NCBI GenBank assembly: GCA_037126765.1
Contig: JBBCBC010000026.1
Coordinates: 31,047,698-31,111,697, forward strand
Source: Stenogyne calaminthoides
Lineage: Eukaryota > Streptophyta > Magnoliopsida > Lamiales > Lamiaceae
Direction of reading: 5' to 3'
Length of the DNA: 64,000 nucleotides
Under the pieces are notes generated by a model. The model had not been told where the DNA came from and did not search any database. It saw nothing but the letters and a program-made list of their open reading frames with translations. A program made the position numbers and the translations under genes. Positions 45,561-57,862 of this stretch are shown in pieces. Within the stretch, counting starts at the first letter, position 1; the number at the start of each line of letters is the position of its first letter.

Positions 45561-47164
45561 TCTTGCTTAGCCCCTTCAATTCTTAATTAATTTTTTTTTT
45601 TTATTATAAGGGCATTATAAGAATTTTACTTAAAAAGCAAACTTTTCAAACAGTATTTTATTTTTTTTGTAAATTACATATATTGACATGTTATGTATGT
45701 GTGTGATTTTTTTGACTACATATTAGTAAATATAGTAGTTTTTTTAATAACTCGTATTCGGCACATTGACCTATTAATTGTGAGCAAAATCCACTATAAT
45801 GCAATCTAACTATCTCAAAGTTTGATGTATAAATAAATTCATTTCAAGAGTTGATCGCATTTAAGATGTTCTCACTTCAAGTGTGACCAAAGCTATACAT
45901 GGACTGACTTATCTCAAGATTTGATGTGATCACACTTAAGAGGTTCCACTTTAAGTGTGAGCAAAACTTTGTATAAACTGGTCATCTTAAGAATTGGTCA
46001 CACTTAGGGTATGTTTGCAAACAATAGTACAACTTATTTTGAAGTGATTGAAATTGATTGCAGTAGTAATATTGAAAGTTGGTAGTATTTTAAAATAAAG
46101 TACTTTTAATCAATTTCTTAGAAGTTAGAGTGTTTGCAAAACAAATAACTTTTTAATAATTTTACAAAAAGGCCCTTGTTATAAATAGAGGTAAATAATG
46201 GTAAGGTTGTAATATTATCAAAATCATGAGGATAAAATTGTAATAATGTTTATTATAATGATGAGAAACACTTTTAAGCTAATAGAAGCATGAGGAGTGG
46301 TGCTTCAAGAAAACTACTTTTAAGTACTTGAATTAATTAGTTTCTTGAAGTTGCAAACACCCCAAAAGTGATTGTAATCTAAAAATAAGGATTTTAAGCT
46401 CTTAGTTGAGCTGGGGAGTGGTGCTTCAAGAAATCTACTTTTAAGTACTTAAATTAATTAGTTTTTAAGGGTTAATTGCAGAAGTGATCCCATGTGAATT
46501 TTGTGTTTGCAGTTTAAGTCCCATGGTAATTTTGTGGTCCTTTTTTGTGCAGAAATGGTCCCAACCGATAAGTTTCTAACGGTTTCCGTTAACTTTTTGA
46601 ACTAAAACTAAAAAAATTAATTTTTATAATAAAATAAAATTTTAAATTAAAAATTAATAGTAAATTTATATAGTGAATTTAAATATGATTACAAACACAA
46701 TAAATATTTTTTAAACTAAATAATTTATTTAAAATTTGAATATTAAAAAGAAATATAAAATCTATATATAAATACAAATAACATTTTTTTTCCAAATCAA
46801 ATAATATTTTTTTAAATATAAAAAAATTAATCAGTAAATAATATAAAATATGTTTAAACTAATAATAAATTATGTATAATCTAAAAAATTTAAAACCTTG
46901 CTAAAAATTTAAAACCTTGCTAAAAATACACAAAAATAATTTGTTTCAACTAAATGAAACCTTGCTAAAAAATTAAAAATGTAGAATTTTTATATAAATA
47001 CAAATATATTTATGTAAGATTTAAAATAAAATATTATATATATACATAAGTGATATAAAACCAACTATCTGATTTTTTATGGAACCAGATTAATGAGATG
47101 TCATGCCAACTCATCATTCACATAATTAATTTTATTTAAATAAATTTTAGAATATTTTATAATT

Positions 47165-47440
47165 AATATAATATACCCTAAACCATGAATCATAAACCCT
47201 AAATCATGAACCATTCGAGTCGGGTGAACCATGAACCACTCGGGCCGGGTTGGGTCCAAGCCGGGTAAAAAAGAAATTAGTTTTTTTATTTCAGTTTTAT
47301 TTTTTCAGTTCAGTTCAATTTTTATTTTTTTACCTCGCTCGACCCAACCCCAAATGTGACTTAACCCTACTTAGTGGTTCATGGTTCACCCGATCATAAT
47401 GGTTCATGATTTAGGGTTTAGGGGGTTCATAATTTTAATT
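47165..47440. repeat. Palindrome with telomere-like and ATGAACC motifs
   Basis: ACCCTAAACCATGAATCATA…GGGTGAACCATGAACCACT at 47,172-47,240 is mirrored by AGTGGTTCATGGTTCACCCG…GATTTAGGGTTTAGG at 47,371-47,425. Related wording occurs at 39,545-39,655. Confidence 0.65.
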
Positions 47441-47537
47441 ATAAAACATTCTATAATTTATTTAAAATAAAATTCTTATAATTTATTTAAAATAAAATTC
47501 ATTAATGTGGATGATAAAAAAAAATTAGTTCTATATT

Positions 47538-47538
<1 letters not shown>

Positions 47539-47601
<63 letters not shown>
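47539..47601. repeat. TA microsatellite
   Basis: An uninterrupted (TA)n run of about 60 bp. Confidence 0.95.
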
Positions 47602-47605
<4 letters not shown>

Positions 47606-48117
47606 ACAAAAAAATCAACTAAATAAAAACATACATAAATTTTGATGTAATAAGAAGAATAATTATAAAATATGAATATTAATTAGAATTTTTATTTGAA
47701 AGTTCTAAAATTACTCCAAAAACTATGAATTATAAATTAATGTAAAAAATCAAACAATATAAATAGTCTTTATATTAATTATATTTTTATAAATTTTAAT
47801 TTTAAACTATTCTAATAGACTATTGATTATAAGTTAATTATATAAAAAAAATTTGGATGGTTTGATATACTAAAAAAAAATATTAAATTTATTTTAAACT
47901 AAATAATAATTAATTTTTTGGGACCAAAAGTGCAACTAACGGCGCATGTGTACCCCTTTCGTTAGAAATGGACGGAAAAATCTTATGGGACCAAATTTAT
48001 CGAAAAAATGATCAATTTCGTGAGGGTATATTCACATGAGACCAGTATTGCAATTATTGTAATCTAAAAATAAGTGATTTTAAGCTCTTAGTTGAGTTTA
48101 CAAACACTAATTTAAAA

Positions 48118-50440
48118 AGTTTCGAACTTAAAATTAAAAAAAAAAAGTATACTTTTAAGTTTCAAAGTCTACCCCACTTGGCCAATTCCAATTCGGGTTT
48201 ATTACTAAATATAGTATAATTAAATCGTTTCAATTAATTAAACCTCATGAAGTGGATAAACTTATCCGCAAAAACTTCTAGAAAAGTGAAGTAGGCCACG
48301 TAGGAAAGAGGTAATCAATAATCATGTTGGACAAGAAAGCTAATTAATATTTGGGAAATATTATTATATTATTTGACCAAAATCATTTTTAGTTAGATGC
48401 AGGGTTGATGAATCAATACCTGAAAGCTAACGACTTTGAATTCCTGCTACTGCATGTCTGGAAATTGCAACATACATGTATGAGTTTATAACAACACCAA
48501 TTTCAAAATGGATCATAGTAATAAAATAGCTAGCTAGGTTTTCCATTTTGTTTTATTTTGCTACGTGTGCTTTTTTAAACTTTATGATCATATAATGCTG
48601 ATCATATTATTTAAATATAAAAATATTGTTTTTTTATATATATTAGTAATATAAGTCGATCGATACTAAATAAAATAGAAAAATCGGACCCCACCATGAG
48701 ATTTTGGATATTATCATCATCAAATGCGTCATTGCTAGACTAAATTATATATACAAATATTGGATAGCATTAGCCCTTTTTTACATTTATTTTTTTAAAC
48801 TCACATATATTAATTTGAATCTTCAGTAATACGTTATATGAGGAATGCCAAAGTACGTAGTTACTTTAGTAAAGCACCAATGACTGAAGTTATGTTGGAA
48901 ATTACAAGTCCAAGATTTGGTTTAATTATAGAAAAGAATTCTTATTTCATTCATTTCATAAATAAATTTAATACGTTGATATCGTCAAAAAAACATCTAG
49001 ACTATCAATGTAAGATTATTATTCAAACCATTTCATAATATTTCTACCAAATGTCTACGTACGTACGTATATATGAATTTCCTCACACGCAAATAGTTGA
49101 AAATTAATGAAATAATTCAATAAAGTGAGAAGAGGCGACAAAATTCCAAATTATGAGGTACCATAGTCGTAAAATTAAATTAAAAAAGTAGGGTTTATGG
49201 TGAATTGAAGCAATCCATGAAAGTAAGGAACGTCTAATTCTATATAATTGGGTAGGGGATGTAACAACCACACCAACTTATATAACAGTCTATCTCACAA
49301 GACTACTTGTAGCAAAGGTCAAACCCATTATTTGTTTGCCACGTTGCTCATTTTCTTTTATGAATGGAAGTTGAATCTTATTTTACCTTAATCGTTGATT
49401 CACACGTTATATATAGACAATGTATGTTTGTGATCATTTTTATGTATTTTATAGGTTTAATTAGCTAGGTTATGAATAAAATAATAGTATGTTATGTGCG
49501 TAGCTTTGCGTGTGATGTTCTAATTGATAAACAAGGACTTAAAAAATTGAATTGTAGAAGTCAATGAAATATATAGTAAGATTTTAACTTCAAAATTTTA
49601 ATTAACAATGTTGATGTATATAACGAGAATAATTGTTACTATATATACCCGTATATGTGTTCATTATTTTCTCAAAGAATTTGTCTTTTAGAAGAAGTCA
49701 CGTTCACGATTGACTAGCTAATTATCAACTTTCTTAAACTAATTATAGCGTATTGCTTTATTTTATTTAAAATTAAAATGAAAAATTAATCAATCTCAAA
49801 CAAGTGAAAAATCATTCACAAAATCTTGAAATTTCAACCCAACAATACGAGATTAAAACAAGAGAGAAGTAGTCACTAAAGCTAGAAATAAAAAGATATT
49901 CGAACAAGTGGAGCCAAATGCAAATAAATTAGCAGAAGAAATAAAAGCAAGAGTTTAGTCATGGATAATTAATGGCGAAAAGCCCCAATGCCAGTAATAC
50001 TCAATTCTTGAATTGACGCAACAATCTTTCTAGAGAATTAAGTTCCATTTCGTAAACGCGGTACTATCTCTCTTTATATCTTGAGTAGTCATTTTTTCTA
50101 TTTATGTTTTCATTACTCTTGTAAGGATAGGTGTACCCATGTACCCCATTAATTCTTACTCATTATAATACTTTCTTTGGACCGTTAAAAAAAAAAGAGA
50201 AATTGTGTCACTAAAATCCCTGTACTTTATATCATATACTCCCATGCTAAATTAACGACAAAAGTCAATGTGAACAATAATACATTAATTTCGTATTCAT
50301 GTAAAAAAAAAATCCAAATTATTTTACTACCCAAATATACAACACAACACGGTAGGGGGGATTGACATTGCAGGGGTCGGCACCAAATCCTATTGACTTG
50401 TGTCCATTTATCAAACATAATTTATTTTCACCATCTACAA
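48118..50440. other. Upstream region of the MYB gene
   Basis: No gene is seen. AT-rich. The small ORF at 48,838-49,038 lacks recognisable features. Confidence 0.5.
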
Positions 50441-50452
50441 TATATATAAATA
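50441..50452 (+). promoter_or_regulatory. TATA box of the MYB gene
   Basis: TATATATAAATA lies 139 bp before the ATG, which leaves room for a ~110-nt 5' UTR. Confidence 0.65.
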
Positions 50453-50590
50453 GGCACATCACCTTATCATTTCAAACCAAAACATTCACTGTTTTGTCTC
50501 AAAAAAGTTCTTTCTTGTCTCTTTGAACATTGAATTTTTCTATTACAATCTTGATTATCTCCATAATAATTATAATAATAATCATCAAGA

Positions 50591-52017
50591 ATGGGAAGAT
50601 CACCATGTTGTGACCCTAAAGATGGTCTGAAAAAAGGTCCATGGACCCCAGAAGAAGACATGAAGCTCACTCAATATATACACACTCATGGCCCTGGAAA
50701 TTGGAGAAATCTTCCGAAAAATGCCGGTATGTTTATTATTATCTTTTCTTTAATTTATTATGCGTCGTTAATCTAAGATGTGCAATAGAAGATGTTACAG
50801 TATTATAATTGTGTGATGGGAAATTAATTTGGGATGAATGTATATGCAGGGCTTCAAAGATGTGGGAAGAGTTGTCGTCTACGTTGGACGAATTATTTAA
50901 GGCCCGATATCAAGAGAGGAAGGTTTTCATTTGATGAAGAGGAAACTATCATTCAACTACATGGTGTTCTTGGAAACAAGTAAGATTGATATAACATATG
51001 ATCATAATCAATTTAATTAATTACTTAACCATTTTGTGCAAGTCTCTTTTTCCTATGTTGTAAGACTATCAACATGTTATGCTCTTAACACATGATCTAT
51101 CATGCACTTAGTTCAAATTAATGGATGGATTTAGGGTTGGAAAGATTTAGATGTTCCACTTTAAAGTAGCTAAAAGGGTTGAAAAGACTGCATCTCATCT
51201 AAAAATCTGAAGTTGTGAAATTAATTAATTAATTCATTTATATTAATTTTCTAACAAGGGTTTCATTTTCTTGATCATTCGAACTAGGTGGTCCGCCATC
51301 GCGGCTCGTCTCCCAGGAAGAACCGACAATGAAATCAAGAACTACTGGAACACGCACATCAGAAAGAGGCTCCTAAGAAGTGGAATCGACCCGGTTACTC
51401 ATGCACCACGCCTCGATTTTTTCGACTTGTCGTCTCTCCTCAACTCACCTCAACTCGACCTATCGAACCTCCTTCGTCTCCAAACCCTCCTAAATCCGGA
51501 AGCACTAAGGCTTGCTTTGAGCATCCTATCATCATCAAACAATGAAAACCCTAATGCCTTGTTACAAAAGATTCAAGATAACCAATTCTTGAATTCCCAT
51601 GATCATGATCAAAACCTTCAATTCCAACCTAATCAGTTTGAAAACCTAGTTAGCCAACAAATCCCATCCAATATTACCAATTTGCCACTTCCAAATCAAG
51701 GAATCAATATGGGACACGTGTCACTAGGGGGTTCAACTATCTCAAATGGTCAAAATCAAATGTTCCAAGATTTTGTACCAACTACTACAAGTGATCAAAG
51801 TCTTCCTACAAATCTATCATCAAGCTTTTTTTATGGAGCTAATTCAGACCAAATTAAGGGAGACTTGTCGGAGAATTCGAGCTTCGATAATTCCGTCCTA
51901 TCGACACCTTCCACGTCGACGTTTGTGAATGGAAGCAATATAGAGGATGAGAGCTTTTGTAGTAATTTATTAAGGTTTGAAATTCCAGAGAGTTTAGACT
52001 TGGATGATCTCATGTAA
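50591..52017 (+). CDS. R2R3-MYB transcription factor, MYB41/74/102 type (subgroup 11)
   Basis: Three exons, 50,591-50,726, 50,850-50,979 and 51,288-52,017, with GT-AG introns at the positions usual for R2R3-MYB genes, give 331 aa. The R2 repeat is about residues 14-61 and R3 about 67-112, with the regular Trp pattern and GRTDNEIKNYWNTHIRKRL. The sequence after R3, RSGIDPVTHAPRLDFFDLSSLL, together with RGRFSFDEEETIIQLH, is characteristic of subgroup 11. In Arabidopsis its members respond to drought, salt and ABA and promote suberin/cuticle formation. The acidic C-terminus (FEIPESLDLDDLM) looks like an activation motif. No SG6 (anthocyanin) signature is seen, so control of the neighbouring BAHD genes is not implied. 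A MITE sits in the 3' UTR. Confidence 0.93.
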
Positions 52018-52057
52018 AATGGCTTGTCTTTTAAGTTTATGTTCATGAGTAATTTTA

Positions 52058-52200
52058 GGGTTGTGTTTGGATAGAAGAATTAATTTGGGAATGCATGGGT
52101 CTGAAATTCCGTATAGCAATTCAGAGTTGTTTGGATTTCTATGGATTTCAAATTCAATATTGATGCATTCTAATTCATTCCATCCAAACACAATCTTGAT
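52058..52200. mobile_element. MITE in the MYB 3' UTR
   Basis: GTTGTGTTTGGATAGAAGAA on the left is mirrored by TTCATTCCATCCAAACACAA on the right; inverted ends of ~35 bp make a ~140-bp fold-back. It begins about 40 bp after the stop codon, so it is probably transcribed. Confidence 0.7.
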
Positions 52201-52859
52201 TAGGGACGTATTTAGAAATAGAATGGGCACTTTCTCTGGGGTTTTTTAGTGATGACGTCCATTCATGTTATAAGAGACTGGCTTTTTATGCTTAATTACT
52301 TGATACTAGCTAGAAGTTTAATGTAATCTTTTGTACATGAAAGCTTGTAGTTTGTTTGTTTCTTCATTTATATATATACATATATCGTTCTAGTTCATGA
52401 CACTTTTTATTATTATTATTCATTGGACAACGAAAATTAAGAAATAATTATTCCCATGTTTTTCATACAGCAAAAAGAGCAATATTGGCTTCTTTGTCAA
52501 TTCCATTAATTATTAGTCAAGTGAAAAAGTGTAGTTTTGTCTTGTTTGGCCCTTTTTTCTACTTATGGAATATAGTGCATATAGTCTAACAAGAATTTCA
52601 GCATAAGGTTAGGGAAATAGGCTGTATAATTGACTTTTGATTTGATTTATATATGCATAAGTTTGTGGTATAACTAGATATATATGTGAAAAACTGAAAG
52701 TTAAAACTCAATACTCCTTATTATGTGTGGATTTCATATAGCTTCTACCTCACCTCATAATTCACATACGGGACCTCTATTTTACATTATTACACCAAGC
52801 CATAATGCACTTAATTCATATTATATTTTAAACATATATTTCCATATTCATTTTCATTG

Positions 52860-53130
52860 CAAAGTATAGTGTGAACAAGTTTTACAATGAAACTGGTTAA
52901 TGAGTGAGACTTATATTACTAAAGTATGTGACTTTTTACTATAAAGTGTGTAATTTTTTACTATAAAGAAGTGAAGGGTGTGACTTATATTATAGCAAAG
53001 AGTGTCGTAGTGATAACTGAAGTGTGTGACTTATATTACTAAAGGGTGTGACTTATATTACTAAAGTTTATATCTATAAAAAAAAAAACCAGTTTCACGG
53101 TGAACAAGTTTCACAGCATACCAACTCTTT
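52860..53130. repeat. Dispersed repeat, copy 2 (GTGTGACTTATATTA family)
   Basis: Its ends GTGTGAACAAGTTTTACAAT and GGTGAACAAGTTTCAC.. are partly inverted (AACTGGTT / AACCAGTTTCAC). It is the counterpart of 42,725-43,010. Confidence 0.6.
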
Positions 53131-53221
53131 TGCAATAGAGCATTTGACATTATTACTCATTTTTTAATAGAACAATATATGTGTTGAGGGAAATTAAATA
53201 AATGAATTGATTACCACCCTT

Positions 53222-53530
53222 TCTATAAGTTCGAGCTTTTAGATGAGACGGAATTCTTTCATGGTATTAGAGTTTAGACTCGCCCAGATCCTGGGTTCGA
53301 TTCTTGTGAAAAACACTCCACCCATTTAAAGTGTCCACTCGTTGGGTTGGAGGCAATAATTCGGCCCACGAGTGAGGGAGTGTTCTGGGTTCGATTCTTG
53401 TGTTTAAAGTGTCCACTCGGAAATTAAATAAATAAATTAATTTTCAACCTCTAAATTAAATAAATAAATTGATTTTCAACCTCTCTATAAATTCGAGTTT
53501 TTAGATGAGACGGAATCCTTTTAATATGAC
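53222..53530. repeat. SINE-like segment
   Basis: GGGTTCGATTCTTG, a B-box-like sequence, occurs twice (near 53,293 and 53,388), and TTCGAG.TTTTAGATGAGACGGAAT occurs at both ends (53,229 and 53,491). The class is uncertain. Confidence 0.35.
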
Positions 53531-54153
53531 GTACACAAAAGACATCCACTACAATAGAGATCCATATCATATATTTTTCTTGCTTTTCAATTCTCATCAC
53601 TTATACTACCTCGCCCAGAATAATATACACATCACCTTTATTATCAAATTTTAGTGAACGAGTTATTTATTAGTATTTCAAATGATAAAATGATTTTCAA
53701 GGAGGGTTATTATAGATCTATATATCATCTATTATATGCATTTTTAAAAATTATTTTTTCATTTTAAATACTAATAAAAAAATTCGCTTACAAAAATACG
53801 TGAAAACAGTAAACGTGTACGTTATCACGGGACGGAAGGAGTAACACTTAAGATTCTATATAATTTTATAATTTAAAATTATCGTAATGGTTTGAAATTA
53901 TATTCTACATTATATACTAAAATTGTAAATTATTATAAAACGTACACCTTGTAGTTTAAACAACGTCGGCTTGGGTGCAAAATGTTAATGATACCGCAAA
54001 AAAGGAGAAATCCATTAAATTACAAACCTACGTCCCAAATATAAAATTATTATAATTTGAGGGTGCAAAATGCAAAGTCTTCCATCACTCTTCAGTCTTC
54101 AAATGCGTTTCTGCTTTCACAGCTGAACACTCACTGTTCCTTCTTCGTCATCG

Positions 54154-55689
54154 ATGGCTAATTTGTTCCGAATATTTTCACACAAAAATCCAATCCCATA
54201 TTACAATTTCCTTCAAATTTCACCTTCGATTCACACATTATCTCTACCGTTAGAAAGCAAAATTAATGAAAACACCATAATCGATTCTTTAAAAAAAGGC
54301 CAGAGCTGGAAAACCCTCTCAGAAAGATTCAATTCAGTCGAATTCACCAACCCTTTAGTTGAAAAAATACTCTTGCATCTCAAAGAACCCATTAATTCAA
54401 GAAAATCCCTGAATTTTTTCCATTGGTCGGCAAAAGAAATGCGTTTTCAACATGGGCTTTCGAATTATTGCATGATAATCCACATTTTGGTCAAAGGCAG
54501 GCTCATCAAGGATGCTAAAGCAATGTTGGAGTCAATTTTGTGCAGAGATTTTTCTGAAGGTGATTCTCAAACGTTTGCTGTTCTTGATTCTTTGATTGGG
54601 AGTTATGAGATTGTAGATTCGGTTCCTTTTGTGTTTGACTTGTTTATACAGACTTGTGCTAAGTTGAGAATGGTTGATGATGTTCTTGATTGCTGTAAAT
54701 TTCTGTTTGATCATGGGTTTTCTTTGAGTGTGATTACTTTCAATTCTGTGCTACATGTGTTGCAAAAATCTGATGATTCGAATTCGGTTTGGGGTGTTTA
54801 TGAGCTTATGATTAAGAGAAGAATTAGCTCAAATGAGGTTACAATGAGAATCATGGTTAGTAGTTTGTGCAAAGAAGGAAAGATGGAGAGGTTTCTTAGT
54901 ATTGTAGATAGGATGAATGGGAAGAGGTGTTCGATTCCTCGTCTAATTGTGAATACGTGTTTAGTGCACGAGATGATAGAGGAGGGTAGGGTTGAAGAGG
55001 GTTTGGTCCTATTGAAGCAAATGTTGCAGAAAAACATGATCTTGGATACGATTTCGTACTCGTTGGTTGTCTTTGCCAAGGTTAGAATAGGTAGTTTGGA
55101 TGCTGCGAAAGAGGTGTATGACGAAATGCTTAAGAGAGGTTTTCGAGAGAATGCTTTTGTGTGCAGTCTGTTTGTTGGGGCGTATTGTGAAGAGGGCAGA
55201 ATTGATGAGGCGGTCGGACTGTTGGAAGAGATGGAAAGGTTGGGATTCGAGCCTTCGGACGAGGCATTTGATAAGCTGATCGAAGGTTGTTCTTTAAATG
55301 GACGATTGGAGGATAGTTTGGTTTATTGCAAGCAAATGATAGGGGTGGGGCTTCTTCCTAGATGTTCGTCTGTTGATGAGATGTTTGAGAAGCTTTGTGG
55401 AAACGGGATGACGAAACGAGCTGATGAGATGTTGACCGTTTTGTTGGACAAAGGATTCGTTCCCGATGAAACTACGTATTCTCATCTTGTTTCTGGTTTT
55501 TGTAAAGATGGTGATATGGAGGGGCTTACAAAGGTCTTATTTGAGATGGAGTACAGGTCAATTTCTCCTAATGTATCGGGTTTTAGTTTGGAGATTATTA
55601 ATCTTTGCAAATCTGGGAGATTAAAAGATGCAGAGAAGTATCTGCAAACATTGAACGCTCACTCGCTCGCTCCTAGTCCAAATGTTTAG
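54154..55689 (+). CDS. P-class pentatricopeptide repeat (PPR) protein
   Basis: An intronless 511-aa gene, as is usual for plant PPR genes. The N-terminus is basic, poor in acidic residues and rich in Ser and Phe (MANLFRIFSHKN…), a likely mitochondrial presequence. Degenerate 35-residue helical repeats run from about residue 95 to 505; the clearest are TFNSVLHVLQ…, TMRIMVSSLCKEGKMERF…, SYSLVVFAKVRIGSLDAAKEVYDEM…, FDKLIEGCSLNGRLEDSL… and TYSHLVSGFCKDGDMEGL…. No E, DYW or SMR domain follows, so it is P-class. Such proteins bind organelle RNA and act in its stability, splicing or translation. The RNA target cannot be read by eye. It converges with the Rieske gene. Confidence 0.92.
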   Translation: MANLFRIFSHKNPIPYYNFLQISPSIHTLSLPLESKINENTIIDSLKKGQSWKTLSERFNSVEFTNPLVEKILLHLKEPINSRKSLNFFHWSAKEMRFQHGLSNYCMIIHILVKGRLIKDAKAMLESILCRDFSEGDSQTFAVLDSLIGSYEIVDSVPFVFDLFIQTCAKLRMVDDVLDCCKFLFDHGFSLSVITFNSVLHVLQKSDDSNSVWGVYELMIKRRISSNEVTMRIMVSSLCKEGKMERFLSIVDRMNGKRCSIPRLIVNTCLVHEMIEEGRVEEGLVLLKQMLQKNMILDTISYSLVVFAKVRIGSLDAAKEVYDEMLKRGFRENAFVCSLFVGAYCEEGRIDEAVGLLEEMERLGFEPSDEAFDKLIEGCSLNGRLEDSLVYCKQMIGVGLLPRCSSVDEMFEKLCGNGMTKRADEMLTVLLDKGFVPDETTYSHLVSGFCKDGDMEGLTKVLFEMEYRSISPNVSGFSLEIINLCKSGRLKDAEKYLQTLNAHSLAPSPNV

Positions 55690-56070
55690 CTCTGCTCGAT
55701 TGAGACGAGCCTCTGGAAAAGCTGTCTGATTGCCTCAATTGTGAGATTTATATCATTTTCGCCTAAAGCAATAAATTTGGAGGAATTCTTGCTCAGGCTA
55801 TATCAGGGGAGATTAGGTAACAGTTTCAATATCACACGATTTAAGATACTGCAAATCGAGCATGTAATCTTTATCACATCATATGAAAACAAAGAAGTTT
55901 GAACATTGGAATGCGATTATAAACTGGCTTGTTTTTGCGTATTATACAATATCAAGAATTGAGAACAATGCTTTCTTTCAGACATGAATTTACTAAGTAT
56001 CAATCATATGTATCTTAGCAAGCTATTATGATGGTGTTCAAAACATTGGGCGTTTCTTGATGGAGAGATT

Positions 56071-57862
56071 TAAGACCACCATGGGTTTTCACCAGTTCTG
56101 AAATCCGTCTCAGTCCATGGAACGAACACCACCTTCCCGTCATCAATGTCCGCATGAGCCAACGCCAACGACTGTAACAAACAACAACATAAGTAGTAAG
56201 TAGCAGATCAATTCCACTATATCACTTCTCGTATTCCATCTTAATTATGTTCCACTATCTGAATCATTTAAATGTATCAGTATGGTATATACATACATCC
56301 AGACAGTGAAACACCGAATGTGATACAGGTGATACCGTTAGAGTAAGTAGTATTGTTACAAGCACGTTAACAAGTGATGATTCAGTATCTCATTTATAGA
56401 TGTAATTATTATTACCAGGGGTGCAGGTCCTCTGACAACGCGTCCTTGATTGTTGTACTGGGATCCGTGGCAGGGGCAGAGGAACTTGTTCTCAGCCTTG
56501 TTCCATGGGACGACACAACCAAGATGCGTGCAGACAGCGTTGATTCCATAAGTTGCTAGTGTTCTGTCATTCTCAACCACAAGGTACGTCGGATCACCCT
56601 GAAGTTCATCCAATCATTAAGATAAAAACGTTGTCTAAACCTAAGCACAACTATTGATGTGTGATGAAGTTGTGATTGTTCACTTGTTTTAAGATAACAA
56701 TATCAAGAACTATACGCACACGAGTTAAAAAAGTCTTTTAGTCCCATTACGTGTCTACTGTCCAATTTTGGTCTTAAAGAAGTTGACGTTTTCGATTTAG
56801 TCCCCAAACTTAAATAATTTGTCAAATTTTGGTGTCCCAAAATCGCCGGAAAATTAAAAACAGTTGTCATTTCACATCACATAAATGGCACTTGAGGATT
56901 TAGTTTGGGGCCAAAATTGGATTGTACACAAGTCCTGGGAAATTGGACATTCGTGAGACATAAAACGACACCGTTTTCAATTTTCCAGCAATATTGGGCC
57001 AAAATTTGGACAATTTTCTAATGTTGGAACTTTTTTGGATCAAAATTGGACGGTATACAAGTTATGTGACCCAAAAACAGCTTTCTCATACACACACAAA
57101 CAACACTATTTTGTAGATGCTATACCGGACCATTCATTTACACGTAAAATCGACTAAATGTGCAGATAATTCACTCTATTGCAGACTCAAATAAGACTAT
57201 CAAATTATTAATGAAGAATGACATGAAGGCTCCTTCAGTCTCTAATCAAAACTACCTTCAAACCCTGGGTAAGGGTCCTATCACCAGGTCCATGGTTGGT
57301 CAGCCATACATCTGCAACGACATCGTTACCCAAAGCGTCCTTCGCCACCTGTCCATCGCCAGTGGAGCCGCCACTGCCCCACTCACCAATTGCAGAGTTA
57401 GCTCACTTAGAATTCAAGATTAAACCACATGAAAATCGATAAAAAAAAAACATCAAGACGAAGATGAAGATGAATGATGATGATGATGATGAACTGACCC
57501 AGGTGGGACAAAGAAGTAAGTGTAAGGAAGCAGCATTCCAGTAGAAGGGAGAGCAATAGCACCCAGAAGCAGCAAATTCAAGAGCTTCCTCTTTTCCATA
57601 TCGGGCACTCGATCGGCGGGGATGCTCGTCGCCATGCACGACACGTTCATCCTCCTGCCGTTGACGCATTTCGCGAGCGCGACGTGCGAGCCTGAGTTCA
57701 CCCTGTTCTTGCCTGAGCATAGCTACATAAACAACATAAAAGGTCATTCAATCACTTATGTAAATTAATGAGGGAGGATTTCTGCAAATGGGATTTCATT
57801 GTTAGCTTTGTTATCACCTGAGAAGGGGTGATAGCGGCGGATAATGCAGTTGAAGCCGCCAT
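56071..57862 (-). CDS. petC: Cytochrome b6f Rieske iron-sulfur protein, chloroplast precursor
   Basis: Five exons on the - strand, 57,818-57,862, 57,499-57,722, 57,256-57,373, 56,416-56,598 and 56,071-56,172, all with GT-AG borders and compatible phases, give 223 aa. The transit peptide begins MAASTALSAAITPSQ. A thylakoid membrane helix lies at about 61-86 (KLLNLLLLGAIALPS…), followed by the glycine hinge. The 2Fe-2S ligands are in CTHLGC (152-157) and CPCHGS (170-175), within a region almost identical in all plants. The C-terminus is TETDFRTG..PWWS. The protein passes electrons from plastoquinol to cytochrome f in photosynthesis. Intron 3 contains a MITE. Other small frames in this interval are shadows or single exons of this gene. 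Confidence 0.97.
56737..57076. mobile_element. MITE inside petC intron 3
   Basis: TTTTAGTCCCATTACGTGTC…GTCCAATTTTGGTC on the left is mirrored by GACCAAATTGGAC-type sequence ending GTTATGTGACCCAAAA on the right. It occupies about half of the 657-bp intron, away from both splice sites. Confidence 0.6.

Larger units (their letters stand above)
42427..46010. other. AT-rich intergenic DNA
   Basis: No gene is seen. It contains one copy of a dispersed repeat (42,725-43,010) that recurs at 52,860-53,130, and a tandem duplication at 44,766-45,560. Confidence 0.55.
46011..48117. mobile_element. Composite repeat: GTTTGCAAAC-type element interrupted by a long-TIR element
   Basis: The outer ends GGGTATGTTTGCAAAC and GTTTACAAACACTAATT resemble the MITEs beside BAHD-3 and BAHD-5. 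Inside, GGTTAATTGCAGAAGTGATC (46,469) and its inverted partner near 48,050 bound a ~1.59-kb non-coding, very AT-rich insert. GTAATCTAAAAATAAG…TTTTAAGCTCTTAGTTGAG occurs on both sides of this insert. Confidence 0.5.
52201..54153. other. Intergenic between MYB and PPR genes
   Basis: No gene is seen. It holds the second copy of the GTGTGACTTATATTA repeat (52,860-53,130), a SINE-like segment (about 53,222-53,530) and a degenerate Stowaway-like MITE (about 53,606-53,843, ending GGGACGGAAGGAGTA). Confidence 0.55.

Noticed and set aside
47539..47601. CRISPR-like or other regular array
   Set aside because: It is a simple TA microsatellite. No CRISPR array is expected or seen in this plant nuclear DNA.
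56071..57862. Chloroplast DNA insertion carrying a photosynthetic gene
   Set aside because: petC is nuclear in plants; introns and a transit peptide confirm a normal nuclear gene.
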